From assembly GCA_905250115.1 (NCBI GenBank), contig CAJNOI010000108.1, positions 9,954 to 73,953 on the forward strand: 64,000 nt of DNA, written 5' to 3'. This DNA is from Adineta steineri. Taxonomy: Eukaryota; Rotifera; Eurotatoria; Adinetida; Adinetidae. The position numbers and the translations under genes are program-made. Shown piece after piece: positions 12,984 through 26,600 of the stretch. The notes below the pieces were generated by a model that saw only the letters and a program-made list of their open reading frames with translations, did not search any database and had not been told where the DNA came from. Numbering within the stretch: the first letter of the stretch is position 1; the number at the start of each line of letters is the position of its first letter.

Positions 12984-15170
12984 ACCTCTCAATATATAGG
13001 AGAATTTCTCGAAATTTTAAATAATTAACAAGACCTACAAAGCGGAGTATCCAAAAAAGCATGCCAAACCAATGCCCAACAAGAATAATCCAAAACCATG
13101 AACGAAATGTTGCAGCAAACATTGCAAGTGCCAATACTCGTGGTGTTATTAAAAATAAATACCAAAACTAAATAGAAACATTTATTTTCAAAAAAAAACT
13201 TCGAAATTCTTTGAATTAAACATACCCATTGAATAATTGTACTCCACCATGAAACTAATCGTGGAGGTGGTTTACCTTTTGGCCAACCATGTGGTGAATG
13301 TGTTAATTGCATATGTCTCCAACATCTTGAATAACCACTTAATGCATATGCTAATGAACCAAGTGATGAAATAATTGATAAACATTGTTTGGCAAATAAA
13401 GTATCAACTTAAAAAAAACAAAAATAATAATTATTAATTAATCAAAAGAATTGTATATACATTTCATTGATGTTGAACCAAGTCTTAACATAATATATAA
13501 TTGTAATATAACTTGAGAACCAGAATCCATAAAACAATCAAATACACGTAATAATGCAATATCAGCATCAATTAATATTTGTTTCGTCAAATAAAATCGT
13601 GCCCATTTTGGATTATTACGTTTTTGAAAACCTTTCCATGTATAATATAAACCACGAATATATCTAAACAAGAATTTTTTTGTCAAATTTATCAATGTAT
13701 TCTTTTAATATTTACTTAAGACATAAATCAAGTTGAAGTACAAGTATAATTATTCGAATAATCCATGTAAAACCTTTGAGAGTTGCTGATGATAATTGAA
13801 AAGGTTTCTCTTTATTTTTTTCTTCGGGTACTTGTGGTTGTTGTCTTATGCGTGACATATGAGCATCAACTTGATCTTCATTCATCTCTCTTTCAATTAA
13901 ATCATCTGTTTGACAAGATGTTGTTTGACGTGTTGTTTCATATTCATCATTTGTTTGATTATTAGCAGCTGCTTTTAATTGATTACTATCCATATACCAA
14001 ACAAGTGAAAATACGGATAATGTTATATTGGGTAAAATAACACACATTAATGTTAAAATAAATAACCAATATGCACCTTCTTGATAATATGCATGTGCTA
14101 AAACAATATCGGTTACCATATCAAAAAAGAATGCAAATACACCCCAAGCATAAATAAATACTTCAAATACATTTATAGACATTGTATCAGGAATGAAATC
14201 TGCAACCATAGTACCTGATGATGGTTGAGAAAAAAGATGTGTTTGTAAATTTTCATCATTATCTGATGGGATGTATTCAGCTGGACATGGTGGTAATGTT
14301 GTATCAGTTATATTTGCTAATGTTGAACGACGACGTTGCATATGCATTTTTTCTTCTTCATTTAAAGGAAAATGTAATTGTTGAGGTTCATTATCATTGA
14401 TAGGTGATATTGAAGAAGTTGATGATGATGTTCGACTATTTGTTATATTATTTTCATCCGATTCTTTAGGTGGAATTGGTTCGGGACAATGAGTTGTTCC
14501 TGTTGCCGATATAACTTCTTTACCAAGAAGACCTAATGGATTAGCACGATTTAATTCTTGATGTGTTAAATCTTTAATTGATTGAAGAATATTAAAACCA
14601 GTTGATTGTATCGTTGCATTTTCATGTTCTGGTGTAGCAGCACTACCTGTTGAAGCAGTCTTTGAACGTGGCCGATTAGTTTCGGACATGGAAGAATTTG
14701 ATTGTCGAATAGATGATGATGATGATTGAGGAGTTTGATCAGATCGAAATATAACTGTCGTGTGACTCTCTTAAATTACAAAAAAATGTTGAATCTATTC
14801 GAATGATATGTACAATGTCAATTCAGAAGTCTATTTCAAATTGACACCGATGTGACCTAGTTTTTTTCGGTCACGGTCATATCATGGTCGTTTTCTTGAG
14901 TTTTCAATTCTATCGAAATAAGCTAACAGTATGTTTCTATTCTAGTAACCATAATCATCGACCTTGAGAATTAGTCATGGTTATGACCATGAGTTTTCCT
15001 TAGACATCTTTCTGGAAGATTTTTGAAACATATATACCTGAGTTTGATGGTGTTGTTGCATGTTGTTCATCATCACCTTCTCGTTTTAGACCATTATTTT
15101 GTTCATGTTCGTTTAATGGTGATGATCGACGAATAGATGTCGATGATCCATTCGATTTTCGTTCTGACAT
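12984..15170 (-). CDS. XK-related protein (XKR4/6-like membrane protein), C-terminus lost in the gap
   Basis: Multi-pass membrane protein of the XK family; some members are phospholipid scramblases activated by caspases in dying cells. Exons on the minus strand: 15038-15170, 13716-14769, 13461-13663, 13226-13407, and 12984-13167 running into the gap; 585 residues are visible in one frame. A long, Ser/Thr-rich, probably disordered N-terminus (about 220 residues) precedes the first membrane segment near FIYAWGVFAFFFDMVTDI. Family features follow: WLFILTLMCVILPNITLSVF, the block DADIALLRVFDCFMDSGSQ with VILQLYIMLR, and PRVLALAMFAATF with LVGHWFGMLFW. Known relatives read ESAPQLVLQL at the equivalent of DSGSQVILQL. 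Scramblase activity cannot be judged because the C-terminal caspase site would be in the missing part. The start lies 160 bases from the end of the RPB3 gene. Confidence 0.85.
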
Positions 15171-15329
15171 TTATAATTAATAATTCAACCTTTTGTCAAC
15201 ATTGTATAATAAATCCATGGATAGACTATATTCTAAATTTACATTTTATGTAATAAATAGAAAATCTAGAATATAAACACAAATATACATTTATTTATCT
15301 ACATGACAATATATATATTCATTTTTTTT

Positions 15330-16793
15330 CTACAATCCTTCTAATGTCTCATGTTTAAGTAATGTTTGTAAATTACTCAATTTTTGTTTAAGAACATTTA
15401 GACTAGACAACACAATCTAATAAATAACAAAAAAATAATGAATGATTTTTTAAATTATAAAATTAAAACATACAGTTTCTGGTTTAAGTGCACCAGTTGA
15501 TTCAACGTTAAAGAAGAATTTATTTGGAGCTTTATTTGGCTCGAATGAAGCTTCATATTCATATTCAGCTAATTCTAAATTTAAGAATAAAAATCAATAA
15601 ATTTTCTTTTGAATAAAAAAGTTTCTATTTACCAGTATGTTCTGAATGTGGCCATTCTTCTGGTATTGGATAAACCGTATGACGAAGAGCATTATCTGGA
15701 TCATATTCAAATGAAACACCCTATTAGAGAAAAATAAATAATTTTATAAATTAGAAAAAAAATCTTACACAAGTTGGAATCCATTTCGCATGTTCTTTAC
15801 CAAAACCTTTTCTTGCATGAGCTTTTAAACGAAGTTCTTGATTTTGTCGAAGTTTAACAATAAGTATATCTACACAGATAAAAAAAACATGATTTACATT
15901 ATTTTGTATATGCTTTTCTGTCACCCTCGATTGTCTCTATCATATGCTTATCGTCATTTCGGTCTCTCTCTCATTTGGAATATATACTAATTCAATGAGA
16001 CATCTGGAAGTACTTCTATCTATTGTTTAGTGAAATCATTGCTTATAAATAGAATCTTCTGTTGTAATACGCTCCTTTCTTTTTTTTATTATAAAATTTC
16101 TACTAATCTAACATTACCTTTTTTTCTTGAATATCTACTGCTTTACTATCATTAATACAAAATGTTATATTATCCTAATACCCTATGACGTCATTAATAC
16201 TTTCTTTCTACTTAACACTATTTGAATATATAATTCTTTTTTTCTGTTGAAATTAAATATCAAACACAAAATCTTAATCTTTAGAAAAATGTCTTACGTT
16301 CAATAAAATGATCTTGTCCTTCATCATCATTTTTTGCTTTTGATGTGACTGGTACTATATGTGGATTACTTGATATTAAATCAGCTGATGTAACCTAAAG
16401 AGAAAAAACAAAAATATAATAATATTGAATTTATTTATTAATCAATCATACATTTCTTGTTTGTTCTTCTCTATTTCGTACATCAAGTGTAAATTCAACT
16501 GAACAATTTGGACAAAAACCTTCGCATGAACAATCTCGATGATAAGTCATTTTATCAACAAGTTCTTCGCTATACAATGGAATTAAACCAATACGATGTG
16601 CAAGAAATTCATCGAATAAAACTGTTGTATTCGAATCAATTTGTACTGAATCAATTGCTATTGTTGGTGTTTCAGCTATCATACAACGACGTATAGCATT
16701 AGCTACACTTAAATCCGTATTGTCAATAATAAATTTAATATTATCATCTGTTAAATCAGTCACTTGAACATTTGGTTGATTAGCATACGGCAT
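15330..16793 (-). CDS. POLR2C: DNA-directed RNA polymerase II subunit RPB3
   Basis: Core subunit of RNA polymerase II that pairs with RPB11 in the alpha-like assembly platform. Exons on the minus strand: 16452-16793, 16298-16394, 15769-15869, 15633-15720, 15474-15574, 15330-15416; these join into 271 residues (human 275). Visible landmarks: the N-terminal alpha-like segment with [17 protein letters not shown], the zinc-binding loop [10 protein letters not shown], then [38 protein letters not shown], and the C-terminal helix [18 protein letters not shown]. It ends TLEGL and lacks the short acidic tail of some relatives. The 403-base intron at 15870-16297 is the longest and holds no other feature. 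An essential housekeeping gene, apparently intact. Confidence 0.97.
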
Positions 16794-18565
16794 TTTATTA
16801 GATCTTTTGTGAAATAAAAAGAACTTACATAAAGATTAATTTATATACATTTGTCAATGAATATTTACCAATAAGAATAAGTCTTTATGTGTCGCTAGGA
16901 GACATTTTAATTTCGTTCACATGTCGCTAGTTGTTGAAAAACAATTATAATATTGTAAGCCTTTAAGGATTATTCAATTAATGTGTATGAAATATAATCT
17001 ATATTGATAAAGCATAGAAGAAAAAATCTAGATAATGATTACTATCGACATTATGAAAAGAAAGAAAGAAAGAAAGAGACTGTTACTAGATGAAATGTGT
17101 ATTCAATTTGCATTTCACTTGAGTGATGCTTGAGATATCTGATGAGATTTCCGAAGATTTATGAATGAATATCACGTTCCATCATGCGTATTTTTTTCAT
17201 TTCTTTGTATTAATTTTTATTGATTTGATTATTATTATTATTAAAAAGTAAAATAATATTCGATATAAATTTTATTATTATCATCAATTAAAAAATTATT
17301 AGTACAAAATGAAATCAACCGAATTGTATAATTGAAAATAAATATGAAATTATAAATTAATAATGAATGCTGACTGTATGCAAAGAAAGATCGAAATAAC
17401 AGAAAATAAATAACTTAGTTATAAAACTAGCTAATATAATATTATAACTCATGATTGTCTATTTTTATATATATGTAGCCTGTAGATTAACAGCTAAAAG
17501 CAAGATCTTATTAAATTTCAGTGAACGTCATAGATATACGTCGTAGAAATATTGGACTTTTGCGTATTAAAGTTAATATAATAGAATCAGACGAAGAAGT
17601 GACTTTTATCGAGTAATAGATGATTCATTAATATATTTATATTGGTATTACTCATATCGGTATTTTATTATTATAGTTACATCACTAATATTCTTAGTCA
17701 AAAAAAAGCTTATCAGCGCAGCCTCGTTGGGGCTAAAAATGTGGAACTCACGTATGTTTGCATCAAAATATCTGATCACGTTTAAGTGCATTGTTTTCTT
17801 TTTTTGCTCAAATTTAATTCATTTATAGCTAATTTTAACAATTTTTGGTTATTTTTATTCAATTTGGAGGGAGGGGGAGGGGGAGAGGAGCTGGAAAACT
17901 TAAACTTAAAACTTACACTCACGATTTTCTTCGAAAATCTACGTGAGTTCCACAAAAATGAGAGATCTACTATATGATATATTAAGAGAACAAGTTTTTT
18001 TTGTCTTTATAGATTCTTCATAGGTAAAACAGGTTTCTGAGCTTTGCAGTATTTAGTTTTTCCTAATTAAGAAATTTGTGCGAAAATAAAAACAAAATAT
18101 AGCACTCGATAGATAATTTGATCGTATCATTACATATTTATTTTTGTTTACTTCAACGGAAAGAATTTCTTATAACTTTTGGATCTATTGTTAGATATGG
18201 GAGCTTTTGTACTAAGACACTGTCCTTCTGTTCAGCCTATATTTATGTAGAATTAAATTTGCTATAAAATTAGATATTCTCCTATTATAAAGTCTCTAAT
18301 TATGTTCGCGCAAAGCAGTTTGAAACAAATTAATAGCCATAAATATAAGGAAGAGCTTGAAAAAATAAATATCCGATAAAATCGTATTCGCTGAAACTTT
18401 CGTCATAGACAGTATATCCTTTTACGTTTTGTTTTATGAAATTCTTGTTCTATGTTGATATTAACTGATATGATTACCTTTTACGATTAGAGAATAAAAA
18501 ATAACCAACCATTTTTATTGTTGTCATATACTTGAAACATTTCTTCCTGATATTCATCTACGAAT
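16794..18565. other. intergenic region holding a small inverted-repeat element
   Basis: About 1.8 kb between the divergent RPB3 and CIB genes. It is AT-rich with a GAAA microsatellite near 17057-17078. Apart from the element at 17741-17953 no feature was recognised. Confidence 0.6.
17741..17953. mobile_element. 213-base MITE-like element with 14-base perfect terminal inverted repeats
   Basis: The left end GTGGAACTCACGTA (17741-17754) and right end TACGTGAGTTCCAC (17940-17953) are perfect reverse complements. Both ends are directly flanked by AAAAAT (17735-17740 and 17954-17959), which would be a 6-base target duplication. The inside has no coding capacity and contains a G-rich run at 17866-17890 that is unusual in this AT-rich sequence. 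The superfamily is not clear; the A-rich flank could match by chance. Confidence 0.65.
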
Positions 18566-19634
18566 ATGGGCCAAGGAGAGTCAGTTTTTCAGGGTAATGA
18601 TTTAGAAGATTATAAGGTAGGATGATATTAAAATTTAAAAATTAAGAATATTTTAATTTTAAAATAGGCATTAACTTTTTTAACTGGTCCTGAAATTACA
18701 CAGTAAGAAATAAATTTTAAAATGATTTTCATCATGTTTATTTTTTTTGTTTTTGTTTAAAGAGTTCTAAAAAGATTTCGTGAACTTGTAGCAATAAATA
18801 AGCCGCATCAAAGTTATACTAAATGGCGTCTATCGAAAAAACAAGCTGTTAATATAAATGAACTTTATGTAAAATAATTTCGAAAAAATATATTTACTTA
18901 TAGAAAAGAATTTGTATTTATTTGTTTAGCAAAATCCATTTCGTGAACGAATTGTTGAGGTATTTTCTTCACAAAATGATGGTTCAATTTCATTTGAAGA
19001 TTTTCTTGATATGATGAGTGTTTTTTCAGAAAAAGCACCAAAATCTGTTAAAGTTTCTTATGCATTCAAAATTTATCGTAAATAATTGAATATTTTATCT
19101 TTTTTTATTTATCTATTTACTTTTTTTAGAAGGAATTTATAAAGGTGAACGACCAGGTAAGTTAATATTCTATTTAGTTTGATTATATAAATAATTGTTT
19201 GATTTTAGGGGGCGCTGCGGCGACTCCAAATGCTATTGATTTGTATGATATCAGAGAAATTGTTCATCGTTTATCAGGAGAAAATTTTGCTGATGAAGAA
19301 TTAACCAAAATTGCCGAAGCGGTAAATTAGATAGTTAAAAAATTTGATTTGTTTCTTATTTGTTCAATTTTAGGTTATAAATGAAGTTGATCTTCGCGAT
19401 GATAAAACAATTACTTCTGAAATTTTTGAATATTTTCTTTCTAATGTACCAGATTTTCCATCGTAAGTTATTGAACAAACCATATGTATATGAATGAATA
19501 CCGTTTTTTTTAGATCGTTTGTAATTCCATTGAGTGATGGAAAAGAAGATCGACATGTAACATCAACAGTTTCTGTTCAACCTGATGCAACAGTACCATC
19601 AGTAAAACATCGAAGACATAGACAAAATGTATAA
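18566..19634 (+). CDS. calcium- and integrin-binding (CIB2/3-like) EF-hand protein
   Basis: Exons 18566-18616, 18668-18702, 18763-18868, 18930-19077, 19130-19156, 19209-19321, 19374-19462, 19514-19634 join into 229 residues. The N-terminus MGQGES fits an N-myristoylation signal, as in CIB proteins (MGNKQT). Family blocks: [37 protein letters not shown], and PDFPSSFVIPL near the end. CIB proteins bind calcium and membrane partners; CIB2 and CIB3 are subunits of mechanotransduction channels with TMC proteins. The third EF-hand loop after KIY is replaced by a Gly/Pro/Ala-rich insert crossing two introns, and the fourth loop [12 protein letters not shown] lacks the glutamate at position 12. The C-terminus has an extra basic tail ending RRHRQNV. 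Calcium binding may be weak or lost; that is inference. A poly(A) signal is at 19723-19728. Confidence 0.85.
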
Positions 19635-20662
19635 GATTTTTTTTATTGTTATTATTTTATTATCAAAGAAAAAATAATAATGGAGTTAATCAATTCTTTT
19701 GATTTTGGTATATGATATTCTAAATAAAACTGTTTACTATTCTGTAAAATCTTGAGATTGTAGGTATGATACTGTCACACATTAGCATTCTTGTTTGAGT
19801 AGCATATATTTGAATCTTCTGCATCATTTATCCCCAACCGTTTACACTATTACGATGAAGTAGATGGTAAACCTGTCTTTGATCGAAGAGTTAAAATGTC
19901 GAAAACAATAATATCACATATATACCCATTAGTTTCATTAATAAGAATCTACGCAAAGAAATGCACAAGTCAAAGACAAGATGGGTGTGGATATTCTTTT
20001 CATTTAACATCCACACCTACATCTTTGTAATCGATAGATATCGTACCATTGTATGTACGTATTTAAAATCAATTAGATAGTAATAATCTAGGCTATTTCT
20101 TTCTTTTTTTATATTCAATGAATCAATTACTACGACGTAGATATAAGATATTTCATTTGTAATCGTGTGTTCTTATTTGTGTATTTCTTCAAATGGTTTT
20201 GTCCAGTCTGCTCATAAATTGAACAAAATAAAATATTAGATAACGCTTGAAATCGGTATATCGTAGAGTAAAAATATGAGTAAAAGATATTTATATAAAC
20301 AAGACAAAATGAATCTATTCCATTATTTGCCAGTGAAGAGAGAGGAATATTTCAAAAATATAAAATATAATAATAAAAGAAAATAATTCCAATTTTATTA
20401 ATCTACGATAAATAATACAACAAGAAATTGTAAAAATTATTTGCATATACGATAAAATTAAAATAGTCAAAAAAAAGAATGCATTGGTTCTTAATAATTT
20501 GAAACTCAGGAAAAAACAATTGACTTATCATCTATGTGTTAATAATATGATTTCTAAATAAGAAATTCTATGGTACAATTAATTTCATTTTTAATGTTAT
20601 AAAATAAGATTCCGAGATACAAATGCAAAAATTTCTAAATAAATGGAATCTTACATAATAAT
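19635..20662. other. intergenic region between convergent genes
   Basis: About 1 kb separating the 3' ends of the CIB and TRPM genes. It contains a GT-rich imperfect hairpin at 19971-20027 and no exon-like sequence. Confidence 0.6.
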
Positions 20663-23600
20663 TCACTTAGAGTCTTTTCTTTCAGGACATATTACATCAA
20701 TTAGTTTTTGTATTCGTGCTTTTAATTCATCAGTTGATTGATTTACTTTTGTTTCCAGTTCTGTTTTCAATTCATCAATTGATTGATTTAATTTTGCTAA
20801 ATCATCGGGTACAAGTCGAATATCATTATTTGAATTATTTGAATCATTTTCATTATCATTTGTATCATCTCTATTTTTGTTACTAGCAGAATCTGATCTA
20901 CTTGTTGCTCTATATAAAATAGAAATTTAATCAGAAATTTTCTTAGCTTTTTACTCTCTTTAACTTACACTGTCGATGTTGGTTTTAATGATTTTGCTAC
21001 TACATGTGCATATTCATATGTTGATGCACCTTCAAATTCATACCATTCTTTCATACGATTTTTATTGACTGGAATCATTTCTTAATTAGAATAAAAAATT
21101 TTCGAAAAATAAAATTCATTGGTTTCAACTTACTAAATACTGTTGCTTTACCATCTGCTGATTTTTCAAAAAATCGTCGTCTTATATAATAAAATGCTAT
21201 ACGACATAAATGATAAATATCATAAATAAGACTTATAGGTGGTAAAAATGGTGAACGTGTATAATATTCTCGTGTAAATAAATATTGTTGAGAATGCCAA
21301 ATATTTTTTGTGTCATCATAAACTTGATCAAAGCGTTTACTTAAAAATATGAATAGATTGATAAAAATATTTTTATTAGATAAAACACTTACCTAAACAT
21401 GGCAATTAGAAGATTAGTAAGTAATATGTTCACAAAAATCATATGAATAGCAAGTAATACTTGCGTCGCAATTGACCATGCAGCATCAGGATAGGCTATT
21501 TGAAAAAGATATTATATATTCGAAAATCTCAAACTAAATCAATCGATTAGTGAGTAAATGAAACAAGTGATTAGCTTAAATTATTTCGAATACTTTTGTA
21601 GAAATAATATTTAAGATTTTGATTGCGTAAGCTCTTCATTTTTGTTTTGTTATAATAAATCATTCGAAATTTGAGAATATTTTATACATCACAGTTTTGA
21701 AGATATGTTTTCTTTTCAAATGATAAAATCCATTAAGTTTAATTAAATGCAACTCTTTATAAATTTGAATTCAGTTTTATATAAAACATTTCATATGCAA
21801 GACTAAAATACACATATGATTTACTTACTGTCAAGATCAGTGAGTTCATTGCCCATTTGTCCATACATTAAATAATATACTGGATATATAATTTGACGAA
21901 AAATACTTCTACCATCAAACGATGTATATGTAGTAGTATCACTGAATAAAGTTGGATTTGAATAATAAACCATTGAACGAGAAGCAACACCATAACCAGT
22001 CATAACAATAGCAATTATACACATAAAGAATAAAAGATCTTTGAGCTAGACAAAATAAAATGATGTTATTTATGTTTAAAACAAAATGATATGTATACCA
22101 TCTTTCCGATAGCCACCAAATGAGGTCCAAGAGATGGTATAACAATAATAAATGCTAAAGAACGAAGCCACCAAAGTTCAACATCAATCGCCCATACTAC
22201 CCTGAATAAATGTAATTAAATAACTATATATATATATAAATCAAAAGTATATGTTATAAAGTTTATTTTTTATACAGATAAAATATTGAAAGAGAAACTC
22301 ATAAGTTTAGAGTAAATTGAATGTGATAACAGCGTTCGTATTCAACTACTTCTCTTTTGTTAGCTTTGATAGACTTCCTGTGAATCTGAAAACGTTTAAC
22401 TGTTTCCTTCGTTTAGAGATAAACAGAAGAGAAGAGTTTATGAAGATCATTGAATGCTTTCTCATCTGCTTATCTCTGAACTTTCGATTACGATGATTCT
22501 GATCCAATATTATTATCAAACAATACTGAGCTTATTATTGTCTGTCACTTGGATACTCAAAGTATACTTCGTATATTCTAAATAACAACAAATATTATGC
22601 AATAGTCAAAAAGATTAAAGATGCGTTAAAACAGCATAACGATCAACGAAGAACTTCTCTTCTATCGTTTGTCCTTTTGAGCAGTACTACCGAATAAATA
22701 TTCTGCCATCGTTATGTTCTCAAAAAAAACAATCCATTTACGGCAAAACGTTTGACGTATATTTTCTTTTAATAAATAATATTCGATTTATTAGAAAAAC
22801 CATTTTACCTAGCTGCGACAAATTCATTCTCATCATCTGCATGAGTAAATCGTAGAATTAATCCAATATAAAAAAGTATAAATCCAATCAGAGTCATAAT
22901 TTTAAATAAATCCCTAAAATAACTTTTAAACTTCCCAGATAATGTTATACTGTCCAGACTAAAAAACTATAGCGATAATAAAAGAAAATTGTAAACATGT
23001 TTTTGTATAGATTTGCTTTTCTTACATAGTGAATTTCTTCGATTAACATAATGGAAACAAGTATAATTGTTAGAATTTCAGTCCAATGAATAGATGGTAT
23101 TGAAGAAGTTGGTGGTTGAAAGTTAAATAAAAGTACGTAAGAGAAAAGTAGTAGAAAAAAACAGTAATTTAACTAAAAAGAAATGATATAGATTTTATTT
23201 CGAATGATAATATATGTATATGCATACACAGTGATAGCAATATTTCATGAGTAAAGCTTGATGAAAATGTTTTATACGATGCATATAATCATTTATTGGA
23301 AGATATTTAGTATATCGAGGAAATGCAATGGGATATGGATCTGAATAATGTATGCCATAAGGTTGTAAACTAAATATAGTATAATATTTTTATATTGAAT
23401 TTTTAATCAGGAATACGTACGATCGTTCAGGATCTTCGTTGTTTACTATCTAATTAAAATGAAAATAAAATCTTGTTAATTAATAGATAGTGATCATACG
23501 TTCTGTTCGTTTATAGTTTTTAGAATTTAAATCAAAAACATGATCAATATCTGTAGAGAGCAAAAGGTTGCGTTTTGTTGAAAATTGTGTTAATATCACT

Positions 23601-26600
23601 AATGATAGTCGGTGATAAATTTTTGCTTTTGCTCAGGACGAGTAGATTTTCTTCTTATTCGCGCAAGATTTAGTCGTAAATACTTTCTTACATTCTTTTT
23701 CTCTAATCTTAAATTTTTCGTACACTCATTAACTAAAGCGTGTCATTCTATTGTTCTATATATGATGTGAAATCGATTTCTGTATAATATGCATACTATA
23801 GTTTGTTCTTAATGAACGTACTGTAAATTAATTATGTATTAACTTTAATTTATCTTGTTCATATCTTTGTGCTAATCTCCATGAATGAACTTTTCTGTGA
23901 ATATTAGAATAAATATCTGTCATGAGTACTTATATAAAAACAAACTTGGTTTCAAATATTTTAATCTGTAAAGTAACAAAAGAGACTAGAGACTGTTCTC
24001 TGTGATTTCAATTCAGTTACCACATCAAATATCAATCTATTTTAGACGAAAGTTATAATTGTGTACAATGATTACTGATTCTCATCTCAATAAAAACAAT
24101 GTCATGTTAATATTGAGATATATTAATAAGAAATTCCGAATGACTAAAAAGATAAATGCAATCGGCTTAAACTAATATAAATCGTCATTTTTAATATTTC
24201 TATCTTTCGATAATTATACTTTCAGTCAATCCTTATCAAACATCATCTACTATATCCTAAAGCTGTAGCTAAAATTCATTTTATATCTATTATTGTAAAG
24301 ATTGAATTAATAATAAATTCTAACCGTTGGAGGATCTCGATAAGTGACACAAAATGGTGCCAGAAGACCAAGTGAAAAGAGTCCAACAACCATAGCTATT
24401 TTATTTCGTTTATTTGATTGTTTAAAATAAATATTATTATACCATATATTATTCATAGCTTGAACACAACATGGTGTTGCAATAAATAGTTTATCTTTTG
24501 CATCAGCAGCAACCTTAAATAGATAAATTTCAAGAAAAATCAGTTTTTTTCAAAGAGAAACAAAACTAATTAATATACTTGAAGGCAAGTAACATTTCCA
24601 TATAGTTCTATTCGTTGTAAAACAATTTCACATGCTTGATCTGTATTATTTTTTTCACATTGTTTGATACATGCAATAGCATATTCTTCAAAATATTGTG
24701 CATTTTTCTCATAACTATCTTTTAAATCACCATATGGAGCTTTTTGAAAATATTGTTTTAATATTTTTGTTGCAATCAATGCAGCACATATTCGATATTT
24801 CATGTGACTTAACAAGACTTGAGCCATTTCAGTATGATTCATAAGTATTGCCCATATAAATAAATCTCGCTTTATATAATCTATATCTTTATTTTGTTTA
24901 TCGTGTTGATCAGGATTTTGAGCATTTATTTGAGTTTGTTCTATATTTTGTTCTAATAAACCCCATGATGATCGATATTCAATCTCCTCTTTATTGGAAC
25001 CAAAGTATAATTTATGCATATAATCACCAATCAGTGTAGCAAGAACATCATTCAGCTTATCAGTTGTACGAATATGTTTTCCAACAACATCGTCCGATTC
25101 GATAAATGCACTTAATTGAGTTTTATCACTATTCTATAAATATATAGCACACATATATATATATATGTAAACATGAAAGTTAGAAATATCTTCTTTTATC
25201 TGTAAATATATATTACCACAGCATCATTGCTGTACAAACATTCAAAAAATTTGTCATATCGAGTTTTTGAGCCAAAGAATGCATCATTTTTAAAGAATAT
25301 TTTACTTGGATCAATACCCAGTTTAAGAAATTCATAAACAAATTCTGGTAAATCTTTTGTTAAAGCATTCACAAAAGCGTCTTCCTTGTTCTAAACAAAA
25401 GAAAAGACAATATCGATACAATATTATTCGAACATAAGAAAGAGTAAGAAAATTCAATAGAGAAAATGACTGGAACAAGAATACAAAAGATCTTATGCGT
25501 AAAACTTAGTTATCTGGCTAATAAAATAAAATTAATCATCATCTGAATATGTTACATTTTTTTAACTTATTTTCTAATAACAGTCGCATATGTTTATAAG
25601 TCAAAATATCGTTGAATCCTACTTGATCGAACAACTATCTAAATTTTATACTTATCAAGTTCATGGAAACATAGGATGTGTTCATGTAATGAATCGAACA
25701 GAACAGTACCTATGATCAATTTCGAAATTGTCGATAAAACTTAATTTGATATATCCTTACTAACAAAGCAGTTCTTAAATGATCAAAATTGATCAAATCT
25801 CATAAGATTGAATACGTTAATTCAAGTTTTTCATCAAACTTATGTACTGGATTCTAATAAGATTCTTTTTTCACATAATTTGTGCTGAGCTCTTAATCTA
25901 GAATATTTTTATATTAGTACTGATGTGAAAAAAACTATTCTAAAATTTATTTTACTTATCTGTCAAAGAAAATATTTAGTCTAAAAATGATACTTGTTGG
26001 AATAGATCATAAAGAAGCGAATCGATCAATCTGTTATTCGATCTGACATCTATACTAGTATTAGTTATATCTCTAAACGGTAGTCTTGCCTTCGACAATC
26101 TCTAAGTAATACTACTACACAGTCGGACAAAATCGGTGAAAAAACACGTTTTGAACGCGTTTAGTTCGATTGATATCAAGGAAGAAAGGGCGGATTCTAT
26201 AGAAGTTTAAGAATCCTAGGGAATATCAGAGAATCTTCAGATCCTCACTCTAAATGCTTTTATATATATATATATATTATTATTTTTAGAAACCCTGTTA
26301 TAACACATCGACAACTAGTAAAAAATCTGATAATATCTTTTGTCATTTTATTATCGAGAATCCTTTTTTGCAAATCTTAAAGTTGCAAATTAACTTTTAA
26401 CAATATTATTTTAGTTAAAATCAGTAAACATTGTGATATACAGAGTTTAATTCATAAATATCAAACAGGAAACAAGTAAGAAATTAATAAAAACATTTAG
26501 AAAAAATTTCAGTAAGTGAGAGACGATCGACGACAGGGTCACTCCTACTTAGACATAAAGTCATATATGTAAAAAGCAGTTAGATGGAAAAGATACAGAA

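Noticed and set aside
14693-14769. XK-related gene starting at MSETNRPRS (about 14689)
   Set aside because: The same frame extends upstream through a splice site at 14770-14771 to an exon with its own start at 15170, giving a continuous Ser-rich N-terminus, so the longer model was preferred.
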